The translations under genes and the position numbers were made by a program. DNA of 64,000 nt. Origin: Bradyrhizobium jicamae. Lineage in GTDB: Bacteria > Pseudomonadota > Alphaproteobacteria > Rhizobiales > Xanthobacteraceae. The notes beneath the pieces were generated by a model. That model was not told the origin of the DNA and searched no databases. It worked only from the letters and a program-made list of their open reading frames with translations. The stretch is from the NCBI RefSeq assembly GCF_018130695.1, contig NZ_JAFCJX010000042.1, positions 1 to 64,000 of the forward strand, in the 5' to 3' direction. This document shows, piece after piece, positions 23,136-31,671 of the stretch; position 1 is the stretch's first letter, and each line of letters opens with the position of its first letter.

Positions 23136-24233
23136 ATGCACGGCACGCCAATCCTTACCGAAACCGACCGTCTGATGACGGTGTGCAATTCCTGCCGTTA
23201 TTGCGAGGGGCTGTGCGCGGTATTTCCCGCCATGGAGATGCGCCGCGCCTTCTCCGACGGCGACCTCAACTACCTCGCCAACCTCTGCCATTCCTGTGGC
23301 GCCTGCTACACCGACTGCCAGTTCTCGCCGCCGCATGAATTCAACGTCAACGTTCCGCAGACGCTGGCGGTGGCGCGTGCCGAATCCTACGCGGCCTATG
23401 CCTGGCCGCGCGCCTTCGCCGGCGCATTCGCAAGCAACGGCCTCGTCATCAGCCTGGTCGCGGCGCTGAGCGTTGCCGTCTTCATCTTCGGTTTCGCCGC
23501 GGTCAACGATCGCAGCGCGCTCCTTGGCATCCACACCGGCCCAGGCGCGTTCTACAAACTGATGCCGCACAATGCGATGGCGCTGCTGTTCGGCCTCGCC
23601 TTCCTCTACGCCATCGTCGCGCTGGCGATGGGTATCCGCGCGTTCTGGCGCGACATTGGCGAGCCCGTCGGCATGACGACGGATGCAAAATCGCTGCTGC
23701 AGGCGATCCGTGACGCCGCGAGCTTGCGCTATCTCGACGGCGGCGGCGTCGGCTGCTTCAACGAGGACGACCAGCCGACCGACCGCCGCAAGCTCTACCA
23801 CCACTTCACCTTCTATGGCTTTGCGCTGTGCTTCGCCGCGACCTGCGTCGGCACACTCTACCACTACCTGCTGGCACGCGAGGCGCCCTATGCGTGGTGG
23901 GATCTGCCCGTCGTGCTGGGCACGCTCGGCGGCATCGGGCTCGTGGTCGGCCCGCTCGGCCTGCTCGCGGAGAAGTGGAAGCGCGACCGCGTGCTGATGG
24001 ATGCGGCGAGCCTCGGCATGGACACCGCGTTCATCGTGATGCTGTTCCTGACCAGCGTCACGGGGCTGGCGCTCTTGCTGTGGCGCGCGACCGGCGCGAT
24101 GGGCCCGCTGCTGGCGCTGCATCTCGGCGTCGTGTTCGCGCTGTTCGTCACGATGCCGTACGGAAAATTCGTGCACGGCATCTACCGCTTCGTGGCACTG
24201 GTGCGGTATGCGCGGGAACGGCAAGAGATGTGA
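23136..24233 (+). CDS. tcuB: TcuB, iron-sulfur/membrane electron-transfer partner of TcuA
   Basis: A 365-residue membrane protein. Its N-terminus has two cysteine clusters, CNSCRYCEGLCAVFP and CHSCGACYTDCQFSPPHE, expected to bind [4Fe-4S] centres. Six or so hydrophobic segments with histidines follow (about 80-350), including FTFYGFALCFAATCVGTLYH, consistent with haem or quinone contact. In the tricarballylate and citrate utilisation systems this protein re-oxidises the FADH2 of TcuA and passes electrons to the quinone pool. The ATG at 23136 is preferred; a TTG at 23118 in the same frame would overlap the preceding small gene by 4 bases, which is also plausible. Confidence 0.9.
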   Translation: MHGTPILTETDRLMTVCNSCRYCEGLCAVFPAMEMRRAFSDGDLNYLANLCHSCGACYTDCQFSPPHEFNVNVPQTLAVARAESYAAYAWPRAFAGAFASNGLVISLVAALSVAVFIFGFAAVNDRSALLGIHTGPGAFYKLMPHNAMALLFGLAFLYAIVALAMGIRAFWRDIGEPVGMTTDAKSLLQAIRDAASLRYLDGGGVGCFNEDDQPTDRRKLYHHFTFYGFALCFAATCVGTLYHYLLAREAPYAWWDLPVVLGTLGGIGLVVGPLGLLAEKWKRDRVLMDAASLGMDTAFIVMLFLTSVTGLALLLWRATGAMGPLLALHLGVVFALFVTMPYGKFVHGIYRFVALVRYARERQEM

Positions 24234-24237
24234 AGTC

Positions 24238-24324
24238 GTAGGGTGGGCAAAGCGTAGCGTGCCCACCATCCCGAGCACGCCGAGAATGGTGGGCACGGCG
24301 CAAGTGCGCCTTTGCCCACCCTAC
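24238..24324. repeat. palindromic repeat (GTAGGGTGGGCAAAG family), second copy
   Basis: Outer arms GTAGGGTGGGCAAAG and CTTTGCCCACCCTAC are recognisable and closely match the copy at 10116-10201, including the loop ATCCCGAGCACGCCGAGAATGG. It separates the convergent tcuB and Rieske genes and probably acts as a two-way terminator. Confidence 0.8.
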
Positions 24325-24331
24325 GAAACGT

Positions 24332-24745
24332 TCACAAATCCACCACCACGTAATCGCTCTCGACGGAGACGGCGATCGTTTCCGCGACATACGGCCCCTT
24401 CACGACGTTCGTGCCCGGCTCGACATTCACCGGATAGGCCTTCACGCGAAACCGCCTTGGGTCGCAATAGGACTGGCCGGTGCGGATGTCGAACTCCCAG
24501 CCATGCCAGGGGCAGCGGATGATCTCGCCGAGCTTTGTGTACTCGATCTCGCCGGGATCGGATGACGATGCGAGACCGATCAAGGGGCCCTCGCACAGCG
24601 CGGCGCCCTGATGCGGGCAACGGTTCAGGAGGCCGAAGAACTCGCCCTTGACGTTGAACACCGCGATCGGCCGGCCGTCGATCTCGAGGAATTTTCGCGT
24701 GCCCGGCGGCAGCTCATCCACCGGGGCGATCACGTGACGCGCCAT
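24332..24745 (-). CDS. Rieske [2Fe-2S] ferredoxin-like protein
   Basis: A 137-residue soluble Rieske-type protein. The cluster ligands are in CPHQGA (Cys43, His45) and CPWHGW (Cys78, His81). The spacing between the two boxes is longer than usual, 32 residues, because of the insert GLASSSDPGEIEYTKLGE. It is probably an electron carrier or small regulatory subunit for an oxygenase, but no oxygenase subunit is adjacent. It starts immediately after the stop of the upstream amidohydrolase gene, so the two are almost certainly co-transcribed and functionally linked. Confidence 0.9.
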   Translation of the reverse strand: MARHVIAPVDELPPGTRKFLEIDGRPIAVFNVKGEFFGLLNRCPHQGAALCEGPLIGLASSSDPGEIEYTKLGEIIRCPWHGWEFDIRTGQSYCDPRRFRVKAYPVNVEPGTNVVKGPYVAETIAVSVESDYVVVDL

Positions 24746-25855
24746 CTACGAGATACCGTACAGCTTCTTCGCGTTGTCGAGATAGAACGCCTGCCTGTTG
24801 GCGTCGCTGACGCCGGCCGGCAGCACGCGTGACGGCTCGTCGTAGTCCCAATGCGGGTAGTCGGTTGCGAACAACAGCTTGTCCCAGCCGATCCATTCGA
24901 TGGTCTGGAACAGATGATCGCGGCTCTCCGGATCCTCCATCGGCTGCGTGGTCCACCAGATATGGTCGCGGATGTATTCCGACGGCTTGCGCGTCAGATG
25001 CGGCACCTCGGCGTGCAGGCGATCGAACACCTTGTCGAGCCGCCAGGCCAGCGACGGCGCCCAGCCGAAGCCGGCCTCGACCATCACCATCTTCAGACTG
25101 GGAAAGCGCGCGAACACGCCTTCGAGCACGAGGCTCGCCAGCGCGGTCTGCTGGCACTGCGAATGGCCGACCATCTCCTCGATGTAATAGCTCGGCCAGC
25201 CCGACGCCGTGATCGGATTGCCGCCGAAGCCGAAGGCGTGCACGCCGACCGGAAGGCCTGCCTCCTGCGCCGCCTCATAGATCGGCCAGTAGCGGCGCTG
25301 GCCGAGCGGCTCGACATTGCGGGAGAGCAGCAGGACCTGCACAAAGTTCTTGTCGCCGGCGCGCTTGCGGATTTCCGCGGCGGCCGAGACGCCGTCCTCA
25401 TTGGCGACGACGATCGAGCCCTTCAGGCGGGAGTCCTTGCTGGTCCATTTCTCGATCTGCCAGTCGTTGATCGCGCTGCAGATCGCGCCGGCCAGATCCT
25501 GATTGCGGATGCCCTGCCCGGTGTCGAGCGGATTGAGCACGCCGAGCACGACATTGTTCGGATCGAGCAACTGCTTCTGCATGAAGGACAGCGAGGAGCC
25601 CTGCTTGCCGCCTTCCGGCGGGTAGGCGTCGCGGCGCGAGGCGTTCGGCTGCGCCTTCGGATAGGGCGGGCCGCCCATCATGCCCTGATAGGGATGGACG
25701 CCGAAAGTCTCGAGATGCGCGTGCCAGCGCTTGGCCAGATAAGGATACAGCTCATCCTTGGTGGCGCGCGCGGGATGAATGTCGCAGTCGGCGATCCCGG
25801 TCTTGATGCCGGTCGACGCTGACGCCTCGGGACGATCACGAAGCTGGATGTTCAT
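24746..25855 (-). CDS. amidohydrolase family protein (ACMSD-like), second of a pair
   Basis: A 369-residue TIM-barrel amidohydrolase-2 protein. Probable metal-site segments are CDIHPA near the N-terminus, GVHAFGFGG in the middle and FATDYPHWDYDEPS near the C-terminus, the last being typical of ACMS-decarboxylase-like enzymes. Such enzymes decarboxylate or hydrolyse aromatic and ring-cleavage acids. The ATG at 25855 overlaps the upstream gene's stop by 4 bases (ATGA) and GAGGGAG lies upstream. It shares layout and many motifs with the preceding gene, pointing to an old duplication or a heteromeric enzyme. Confidence 0.87.
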   Translation of the reverse strand: MNIQLRDRPEASASTGIKTGIADCDIHPARATKDELYPYLAKRWHAHLETFGVHPYQGMMGGPPYPKAQPNASRRDAYPPEGGKQGSSLSFMQKQLLDPNNVVLGVLNPLDTGQGIRNQDLAGAICSAINDWQIEKWTSKDSRLKGSIVVANEDGVSAAAEIRKRAGDKNFVQVLLLSRNVEPLGQRRYWPIYEAAQEAGLPVGVHAFGFGGNPITASGWPSYYIEEMVGHSQCQQTALASLVLEGVFARFPSLKMVMVEAGFGWAPSLAWRLDKVFDRLHAEVPHLTRKPSEYIRDHIWWTTQPMEDPESRDHLFQTIEWIGWDKLLFATDYPHWDYDEPSRVLPAGVSDANRQAFYLDNAKKLYGIS

Positions 25856-26928
25856 GGCGTCGTCTCCCTCACCTTCAATCGCCCGTAGGTCGCGAGCGGA
25901 TTGTCGATCATGATCTTGCGCACCAGATCCGGCGACAGTCCCTTGGGCAGCACGTCGTCGCCGTCGAACTGCCAGTGCGGATAGTCGGTCGAGAATAGGA
26001 TCAATTCGTCCGACTGCATATGGTCGAACAGGCGGTTCAGCGTGTCCGGTTCCGGCGGCGCGTCGACCGGCTGCAGCGAGAAACGGATGTTGCTGCGCAC
26101 AATCTCCAGCGGCGCGCGGTCGACCCAGGGCGTTTCCATGCGCACGCCGCGCCAGAACTTGTGCAGCCGCCACAGGAACGGCGGCAGCCAGGTGAAGCCC
26201 GACTCCAGCATCACCATCTTCAGGTTCGGATGGCGCGCGAACACGCCCTCGACGATCAGGCTGGTCAGCTGCGTCTGGAACGCCTGCGCCTGCGCGACAT
26301 AGTCCTCGATGTGATAGGAGCCCCAGCCGACCGAGGTCGGCGGATTGTGATAGGCGCTACCGGCATGGATGCCGATCGGCAAGCCATGACGCTCGGCCGC
26401 GGCATAGATCGGCCAGTAATGCCGCTTGCCCAAGGGCATGTCGCCCATGACGAGCATCAGCACCTGGACGAAACGCTTGTCGGCCGCGCAACGCTCGATC
26501 TCGGCGACGGCCTTCGCGATGCTCTGCACGGGGATCACGATCGAACCACGCAGCCGATCGTCCTTGTCGAGCCACTCCTTCACCAGCCAGTCGTTCAGCG
26601 CGCGGCAGAACGCATCAGCCATGTCTTCGGAAAACACCATCTGCACGCCGTACAGCGGATTGCAGATGCCATAGGCGGTGCCGAATGTGTCGAGCGCCTG
26701 CCGCTGCATGTCGGCGATATCGGAGCCGGGCTTGCCCTGCGCCGGCCGCCAATCCGGCCGCGACGAGATCGGCGAGTTCAGCGGATAGGATTGCGAGATC
26801 AGGTCCGTCATGCCGCGCGTCGTCACCTGATCGCGCCAGTAGTCGTTCATGTACGGCAGCAGGCTGGTCAGATGCGGCACGGCGGGATGCAGGTCGCAAT
26901 CCACGCCACCTGCGATCGGCGACGTCAT
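25852..26928 (-). CDS. amidohydrolase family protein (ACMSD-like), first of a pair
   Basis: A 358-residue amidohydrolase-2 protein parallel in sequence to its downstream neighbour: CDLHPA at the N-terminus, IGIHAGSAYHN in the middle, NLKMVMLESGFTWLPPFLWR, and FSTDYPHWQFDGDD at the C-terminus. The same positions in the neighbour read CDIHPA, VGVHAFGFGG, LKMVMVEAGFGWAPSLAWR and FATDYPHWDYDEPS. GGAGGAAAC precedes the ATG at 26928. It is the first gene of a three-gene leftward operon ending in the Rieske protein; the pathway is unknown but probably degrades an aromatic or heterocyclic acid. Confidence 0.87.
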   Translation of the reverse strand: MTSPIAGGVDCDLHPAVPHLTSLLPYMNDYWRDQVTTRGMTDLISQSYPLNSPISSRPDWRPAQGKPGSDIADMQRQALDTFGTAYGICNPLYGVQMVFSEDMADAFCRALNDWLVKEWLDKDDRLRGSIVIPVQSIAKAVAEIERCAADKRFVQVLMLVMGDMPLGKRHYWPIYAAAERHGLPIGIHAGSAYHNPPTSVGWGSYHIEDYVAQAQAFQTQLTSLIVEGVFARHPNLKMVMLESGFTWLPPFLWRLHKFWRGVRMETPWVDRAPLEIVRSNIRFSLQPVDAPPEPDTLNRLFDHMQSDELILFSTDYPHWQFDGDDVLPKGLSPDLVRKIMIDNPLATYGRLKVRETTP

Positions 26929-26988
26929 GGTGTTTCCTCCGCGAGACGACGGTTCTCCGAACCGTCCTCCCGCTCCGGCTTTTTGTTT

Positions 26989-27037
26989 GAGCATGATCTG
27001 ATCGGAAAACCGGTACCCACTTTTCCGGATCATGCTC
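26989..27037. repeat. short palindromic repeat (GAGCATGATC..GATCATGCTC)
   Basis: Arms GAGCATGATCTGATCGGAAAA and TTTTCCGGATCATGCTC enclose CCGGTACCCAC. It lies in the 263-base divergent gap between the amidohydrolase operon and the pncC-like gene. It is a distinct family from the other palindromes in this window and is one I recall as common in Bradyrhizobium and Rhodopseudomonas intergenic DNA. Confidence 0.7.
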
Positions 27038-27191
27038 GTGGTCACGGCATATTGTCAGGCGTGCCGCTTGGTTCTTGTCCGATATTCAAGCAGGCTCGTC
27101 CCGAGCCCGCAACTTGCGCAAACGGCGTGGCCGTGTGCTAGGAAAACATGGGCCGTTCCTGGCGGAGATGGTTCATGGGAGCCAAAACCAG

Positions 27192-27674
27192 ATGAGAGAG
27201 CTTTACGCTATAGCCGAGCAGGTCGCCGCAAGACTGATGGAACGCAAGCAGACCATTGCAGTCGCGGAATCATCGACCGGCGGATTGATCTCGGCCGCGC
27301 TGTTGTCGGTGCCCGGGGCGTCCGCCTATTTCCTCGGCGGCGGCGTGATCTATACGCGCGATGCGCGGCGCGCCCTGATGGATATCTCCGACGAGGCCAT
27401 GAAAGGCCTGCGCTCGGCGTCGGAGCCTTACGCAAAACTGCTGGCCAATCAGGTCCGCGAGCGCCTGGCGACCGATTGGGGCCTGTCGGAGACCGGCGCG
27501 ACCGGGCCCAAGGGAAATCGTTACGGCGATGCCGCCGGGCACAGCTGCATGGCCGTGGCCGGCCCGCAGCACGAGGTGATTACGCTGGAGACCGGCAGCG
27601 ATGACCGGCAAGCCAACATGCAGGTGTTCGCGAAGACCGCGCTGGAGCTGTTGTTGAAGAATTTGTCCCGGTGA
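27192..27674 (+). CDS. CinA C-terminal/PncC-type nicotinamide-nucleotide amidase
   Basis: A 160-residue protein of the CinA C-terminal domain family. The hallmark is VAESSTGGLISAALLSVPGAS, written in outline, with the nucleophilic Ser in AESSTGG, then GGGVIYT and ETGATGPKGNRYGDAAG. Family members deamidate nicotinamide mononucleotide to NaMN in pyridine-nucleotide salvage. The middle motif usually reads GIAGPxGG, and here it is GATGPKGN, so this is a divergent member. The ATG at 27192 gives the usual single-domain length and has GGGAG upstream; in-frame starts at 27075 and 27168 are less likely. Confidence 0.85.
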   Translation: MRELYAIAEQVAARLMERKQTIAVAESSTGGLISAALLSVPGASAYFLGGGVIYTRDARRALMDISDEAMKGLRSASEPYAKLLANQVRERLATDWGLSETGATGPKGNRYGDAAGHSCMAVAGPQHEVITLETGSDDRQANMQVFAKTALELLLKNLSR

Positions 27675-27690
27675 ACGCTGCGCACTGGAC

Positions 27691-27916
27691 TTCACCTCTC
27701 CCCGCTCTTCCGCGGGGAGAGGTCGGATCGCATCGTCAGATGCGATCCGGGTGAGGGGCCGTGCACGATCGTGCCATACAACCAGCCCCTCCGGTTCCTC
27801 AACTGACCTGTCGGCGGTACCGAACTCGCCGCTGGCCGCGTGCCATGCCCCTCACCCGCCGCCTGCGCTACGCTACGGCGTCGACCTCTCCCCGCAAGAG
27901 CGCGGGGAGAGGTGAA
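27691..27916. repeat. composite palindromic element, about 225 bp, forward orientation
   Basis: Begins TTCACCTCTCCCCGCTCTTC and ends GCGCGGGGAGAGGTGAA. Inner pairs are GGATCGCATC..GATGCGATCC and GTGAGGGG..CCCCTCAC. The interior GTGCACGATCGTGCCATACA followed by CTCAACTGACCTGTCGGC is shared with the copies at 4645-4867 and 11103-11324. It fills nearly the whole gap between the convergent pncC-like gene and the type I secretion adaptor. Confidence 0.78.
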
Positions 27917-27958
27917 ACGGAGTTTGCCGCACGATTGATCGTCGATCAGCGCAAAAAC

Positions 27959-29254
27959 TCACTTCTCCCGGAACGAGCGCATCAGCTGATCGCTCAGCGG
28001 CTTCATCAGATACGACATCATGGTGCGGTCGCCGGTCTGGACGAAGGCTTCCACGGGCATGCCGGGGATGATCTTGACCTCGCTGCCGAGGCGGGCGACC
28101 TCCTCTGATGGCATCGAGACGCGGATGGTGTAGTAGCTCTGACCGGTACGCTGGTCGGTAGTCACGTCGGCGGAGACGCGGGTCACGACACCGTTCAGTT
28201 CCGGCGTGGTGCGCTGGTTGAAGGCGGAGAGCCGCAGCAACGTCTTCTGGCCGATCTGCAGCTTGTCGATGTCCTGCGGATTGACCTTGGCCTCGACCGA
28301 GAGATCGTCGGCCTTCGGCACGATCATCATGATCGCATCGCCCGCGGTGATGACGCCGCCAACCGTGTGCACGGTCGATTGCAGCACCACGCCGTCCTGC
28401 GGCGCGCGGATATCGATGCGGCGGAGCTGGTCCTCGGCGGTGACCTTGCGCTCGACGAACTCGCCGATCTTGTCGTTGGTCTCGCGCAGATCCTTGGAGA
28501 CCTCGGCCAGCATGTCCTTGTCGACCTGGATGATCTGCAGCTCGGTCTCGGTGATCTTGCCCTTGGCCTGGGCGCGCGAGGCGATGTATTGTGCGCGCTC
28601 GCCGGTCAGCCGCGCGGCATCGCGCTCCAGCGTGGTCAGGCGGGTGATCTGCACCAGGTGCTGGTCGTAGAGCTGGCGGACGCCGACCAGCTCTTTCTGC
28701 ACCAGGTCGATTTCCTTGTCCTTGGCCTTTTCCTGCGCCTGCAGGCCGGCGATTTCCTCGTTCAGCTGCGTGACGCGTTCGCGCAGCTGTGCCTTCTGGC
28801 CGGTGCGGCCGTTGACGCGAACCTCGAACAGCTTGCTCTCGCTCGCCATCACGTCGCGGACATCGGGGTCGTCGGCGCGATCGGTGAGCTGCGGCGGAAA
28901 CACGATCTTGTCGCGGTTCTGCTGCTCGGACTCGAGCCGCGCGGCGCGCGCATAGAGCCCGTTCAGCGTCTTCACGACGATGGCAAGGCTCGCCTTGACC
29001 ACGGTCTCGTCGAGCCGCACCACGATGTCGCCGGCCTTGACGACGTCGCCGTCGCGCACGCGCACCTCGCCGACCACGCCGCCGGTCGGGTGCTGCACCT
29101 TCTTGACGTTGGAATCGACCACCACCGAGCCCGGCGCGATCAACGCGCCCGAGATCGGCACGGATGACGCCCAACCACCGAAACCGCCAGCGAGCACGAT
29201 GACCACGACAAACCCGAACAGCAGATGCTTGCGGATCGACTGACGCGTCTTCAT
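27959..29254 (-). CDS. type I secretion periplasmic adaptor (HlyD/PrtE-like)
   Basis: A 431-residue membrane-fusion protein: a short cytoplasmic N-terminus, one membrane segment (about 12-30, LLFGFVVVIVLAGGFGGWA), a first biotinyl-lipoyl half (VVVDSNVKKVQHPTGGVVGE), a long alpha-helical coiled-coil hairpin (about 110-290) and the closing lipoyl half with RIDIRAPQDGVVLQS, then a beta-barrel and IIPGMPVEAFVQTGDRT. This is the standard HlyD/AprE/PrtE layout. It bridges the ABC exporter to a TolC-like outer-membrane channel, which is not encoded in this window. It overlaps the ABC gene by 4 bases. The two giant RTX/VCBS proteins encoded 12 kb away are the obvious candidate cargo. Confidence 0.92.
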   Translation of the reverse strand: MKTRQSIRKHLLFGFVVVIVLAGGFGGWASSVPISGALIAPGSVVVDSNVKKVQHPTGGVVGEVRVRDGDVVKAGDIVVRLDETVVKASLAIVVKTLNGLYARAARLESEQQNRDKIVFPPQLTDRADDPDVRDVMASESKLFEVRVNGRTGQKAQLRERVTQLNEEIAGLQAQEKAKDKEIDLVQKELVGVRQLYDQHLVQITRLTTLERDAARLTGERAQYIASRAQAKGKITETELQIIQVDKDMLAEVSKDLRETNDKIGEFVERKVTAEDQLRRIDIRAPQDGVVLQSTVHTVGGVITAGDAIMMIVPKADDLSVEAKVNPQDIDKLQIGQKTLLRLSAFNQRTTPELNGVVTRVSADVTTDQRTGQSYYTIRVSMPSEEVARLGSEVKIIPGMPVEAFVQTGDRTMMSYLMKPLSDQLMRSFREK

Positions 29255-30993
29255 GATTTGGCTCCCGCGTCGGAGACGATGCGGACCGGCGCCGGCGGCG
29301 CGACGCGCTGCAGCACCTGCCCGAGAACCTGTTCCTTCGGGCCGAAGGTCTGCATGCGACCGTCCTTCAGCACCAGCAGCTGGTCGACGCCCTCGATGCC
29401 GATCGGCCGGTGCGCAACCACGATCACGATCGCACCGCGCTCGCGGGCGGCGCGCACCGCGCGGGTCAGTGCCTCGTCGCCTTCGCTGTCGAGATTGGAG
29501 TTCGGCTCATCGAGCACGATCAGGAACGGATTGCCGTACAGCGCGCGCGCCAGCGCCACGCGCTGGGCCTGGCCGGCGGACAGGGCAGCGCCCTGCTCAC
29601 CGACCGACGTATCGTAGCCCTCGCGCATCTTGATGATCATCTCATGCACGCCGGCTTCCTTGGCGGCGGCGATGATGCCGTCGGACTTCGCCTCCGGATC
29701 GAAGCGGCAGATGTTCTGGGCGATGGTGCCGCTGAACAGCTCGACGTCCTGCGGCAGATAGCCGACGTAGCGGCCGAGCACATCCGACGACCATTGGTCG
29801 AGCGCGGCGCCGTCGAGCCGCACCTTGCCGCGCACGGGATTCCAGACGCCGACCAGGGCGCGGATCAGCGACGATTTGCCGGAGCCGCTCGGGCCGATCA
29901 CGCCGACGCCGCTGCCGGCTTCGACCGCAAAGGAGACGTCCTGCACGATGACGCGCTGATCGCCGGGTGCGACCATGCTGACGCTCTCGACGGACAGCTT
30001 CTTCGTCGGCGCCTGCAGCAAGGTCTGCTCGGCCCGCGCCGGCATCTGCTGCAACAGGCGGGTCAGCCGCTGCCAGCTGGTGCGCGCGGCGACAAAGCCC
30101 TTCCAGTGCGCGATCGCGAGATCGACCGGCGCCAGCGCCCGCGCGCTCAGGATCGAGCCGGCGATGATGATGCCGCCGGTCGCCTCCTGATGGATCACGA
30201 GATAGGCGCCGACCGCGAGCACCGAGGACTGCAGCATCATGCGCAGCACCTTGGCGACTGCGCCGAGCCCGCCGGTGACGTCGCTGGCGTGCTGGTTGCC
30301 GGCGAGATAATTCTCGTTCGCCTCGTTCCAGCGCGCGTTCATGCGCCCGGCCATGCCCATCGCGACCAGCACCTCGGCATTGCGGCGGCTGGAGGCGGCC
30401 AGATCATTGCGCCGCGCAGCGAGCGTCATCGCTTCCTTGGCGGGCGCGCGCGACATGAATTCGGTGACCAGCGTCAGCGCGACCAGGATGATGGCGCCGA
30501 CCAGCGCGGTGAGGCCGAGCAGCCAGTGGAACGCGAAGCAGATCGCGAGATAGAACGGCAGCCAGGGCAGATCGAAGAACGCACCCGGCCCCATGCTGCC
30601 GAGGAAGGAGCGGACATTGTCGAGGTCGCGCAGCGGCTGCAGGCCCTCGTTGCGGTTCCCGGCCAGCAGCGGCAGGCGCACCACGGTGTCGAACACCCGT
30701 GCATTCAGTGCTTCGTCGAGCGAGGTTCCAATCCGGCCGAGGATGCGACCGCGCAGGAGGTCGAGCAGGCCCTGCGCCATGTAGAGACCGGCGGCGATGA
30801 CGACGAGGCCGACCAGGGTCGGAACACTGCGGCTCGGCAACACGCGATCGTAGACTTCGAGCATGAACACCGAACCTGTCAGATACAGGAGGTTGATCAT
30901 GCAGCTCATGAGACCGACGCCGATGAAGGCGCTGCGGCACGCCCGCAGGGCCTCGCTGAGTTCGGAGCGCCGGACAGCGGGAGCAGCTGCCAT
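29251..30993 (-). CDS. type I secretion ABC permease/ATPase (PrtD-like)
   Basis: A 580-residue half-size ABC exporter: six hydrophobic segments in the first 320 residues, followed by a nucleotide-binding domain with Walker A GPSGSGKSS, the signature ALSAGQAQR and Walker B LIVLDEPNSNLD. No N-terminal C39 peptidase or C39-like domain is present, matching the PrtD/AprD branch that secretes RTX proteases and adhesins lacking a double-glycine leader. The start is placed at the ATG at 30993; a TTG at 31011 is in frame but has no ribosome site. It is co-transcribed with the adaptor. Confidence 0.92.
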   Translation of the reverse strand: MAAAPAVRRSELSEALRACRSAFIGVGLMSCMINLLYLTGSVFMLEVYDRVLPSRSVPTLVGLVVIAAGLYMAQGLLDLLRGRILGRIGTSLDEALNARVFDTVVRLPLLAGNRNEGLQPLRDLDNVRSFLGSMGPGAFFDLPWLPFYLAICFAFHWLLGLTALVGAIILVALTLVTEFMSRAPAKEAMTLAARRNDLAASSRRNAEVLVAMGMAGRMNARWNEANENYLAGNQHASDVTGGLGAVAKVLRMMLQSSVLAVGAYLVIHQEATGGIIIAGSILSARALAPVDLAIAHWKGFVAARTSWQRLTRLLQQMPARAEQTLLQAPTKKLSVESVSMVAPGDQRVIVQDVSFAVEAGSGVGVIGPSGSGKSSLIRALVGVWNPVRGKVRLDGAALDQWSSDVLGRYVGYLPQDVELFSGTIAQNICRFDPEAKSDGIIAAAKEAGVHEMIIKMREGYDTSVGEQGAALSAGQAQRVALARALYGNPFLIVLDEPNSNLDSEGDEALTRAVRAARERGAIVIVVAHRPIGIEGVDQLLVLKDGRMQTFGPKEQVLGQVLQRVAPPAPVRIVSDAGAKS

Positions 30994-31325
30994 GAAATCA
31001 GGTCTCGACAAAAAGAGTTACGTGATGACCACGTTGTACTGATCTTTGTGGCCAGCGTCTATTGAAGTCGCGTTAACCTGAATGCGGTTCGCCGCATAAT
31101 ATTCGTTAGATGACAAGCTCTTGAAGGAATAAAGCTGTTCCACGGCCAGCGGTCTCGGAACCGATCTGCAACCTTGAGCTGAATTTTGTGAAATGGTTCA
31201 CAGGATTACGGCCTTCGTAGCCGGCACGCCTCCCGGCTCGCCCCATGGCGGCCCCGAGGAGGCTCCAGCCCCCCATCCGCAGGGCCGGGCCGCCGGCCCG
31301 ACCCCTGGGCCTCGGCAGCCGATGC
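30994..31325. other. non-coding gap upstream of the type I secretion operon
   Basis: About 330 bases without a gene. The half next to the exporter is AT-rich (for example CGCATAATATTCGTTAGATG near 31095) and probably contains the operon promoter. A small dyad, GTGAAATGGTTCAC, lies at 31188-31201. The distal part is very GC-rich with the inverted segments GGGCCGGGCC and GGCCCGACCC near 31282-31305. No regulator can be assigned. Confidence 0.5.
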
Positions 31326-31583
31326 CTAGCGCCTGACCAGCCGCACGACCAGCAGCAGGATCACCGCGCCGATTGCCGAATAGATGATCTCCGAGATCAG
31401 ACCGCCGCCGAGATGGAAGCCGAGGCGCGGGAAGATCAGCGTGGAAATGAACGCGCCGGCGATGCCGACCACGATGTCGCCGATGATGCCGAAGCCCGAG
31501 CCGCGGACGATCTTGCCGGCCAGCCAGCCGGCGACGAGGCCGACAAAGAGGATGACAATGATGCTTTCACCCGACAGATACAT
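31326..31583 (-). CDS. GlsB/YeaQ/YmgE family membrane protein
   Basis: An 85-residue protein with three hydrophobic helices and the glycine-rich pattern VGLVAGWLAGKIVRGSGFG followed by IIGDIVVGIAGAFI and a final SAIGAVILLLVVRLVRR. This is the transglycosylase-associated (YeaQ/YmgE) small membrane protein family, often stress-induced and of unknown mechanism. GGGGGAG precedes the ATG at 31583. It is a single gene. Confidence 0.9.
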   Translation of the reverse strand: MYLSGESIIVILFVGLVAGWLAGKIVRGSGFGIIGDIVVGIAGAFISTLIFPRLGFHLGGGLISEIIYSAIGAVILLLVVRLVRR

Positions 31584-31671
31584 GGATACTCCCCCAAGTT
31601 CACGCGCCCCTGTTGCACGCGGAGGGAACCTAGCCGCAATCGGCTGATGTGGCCATGGTATTCCGGTGACG

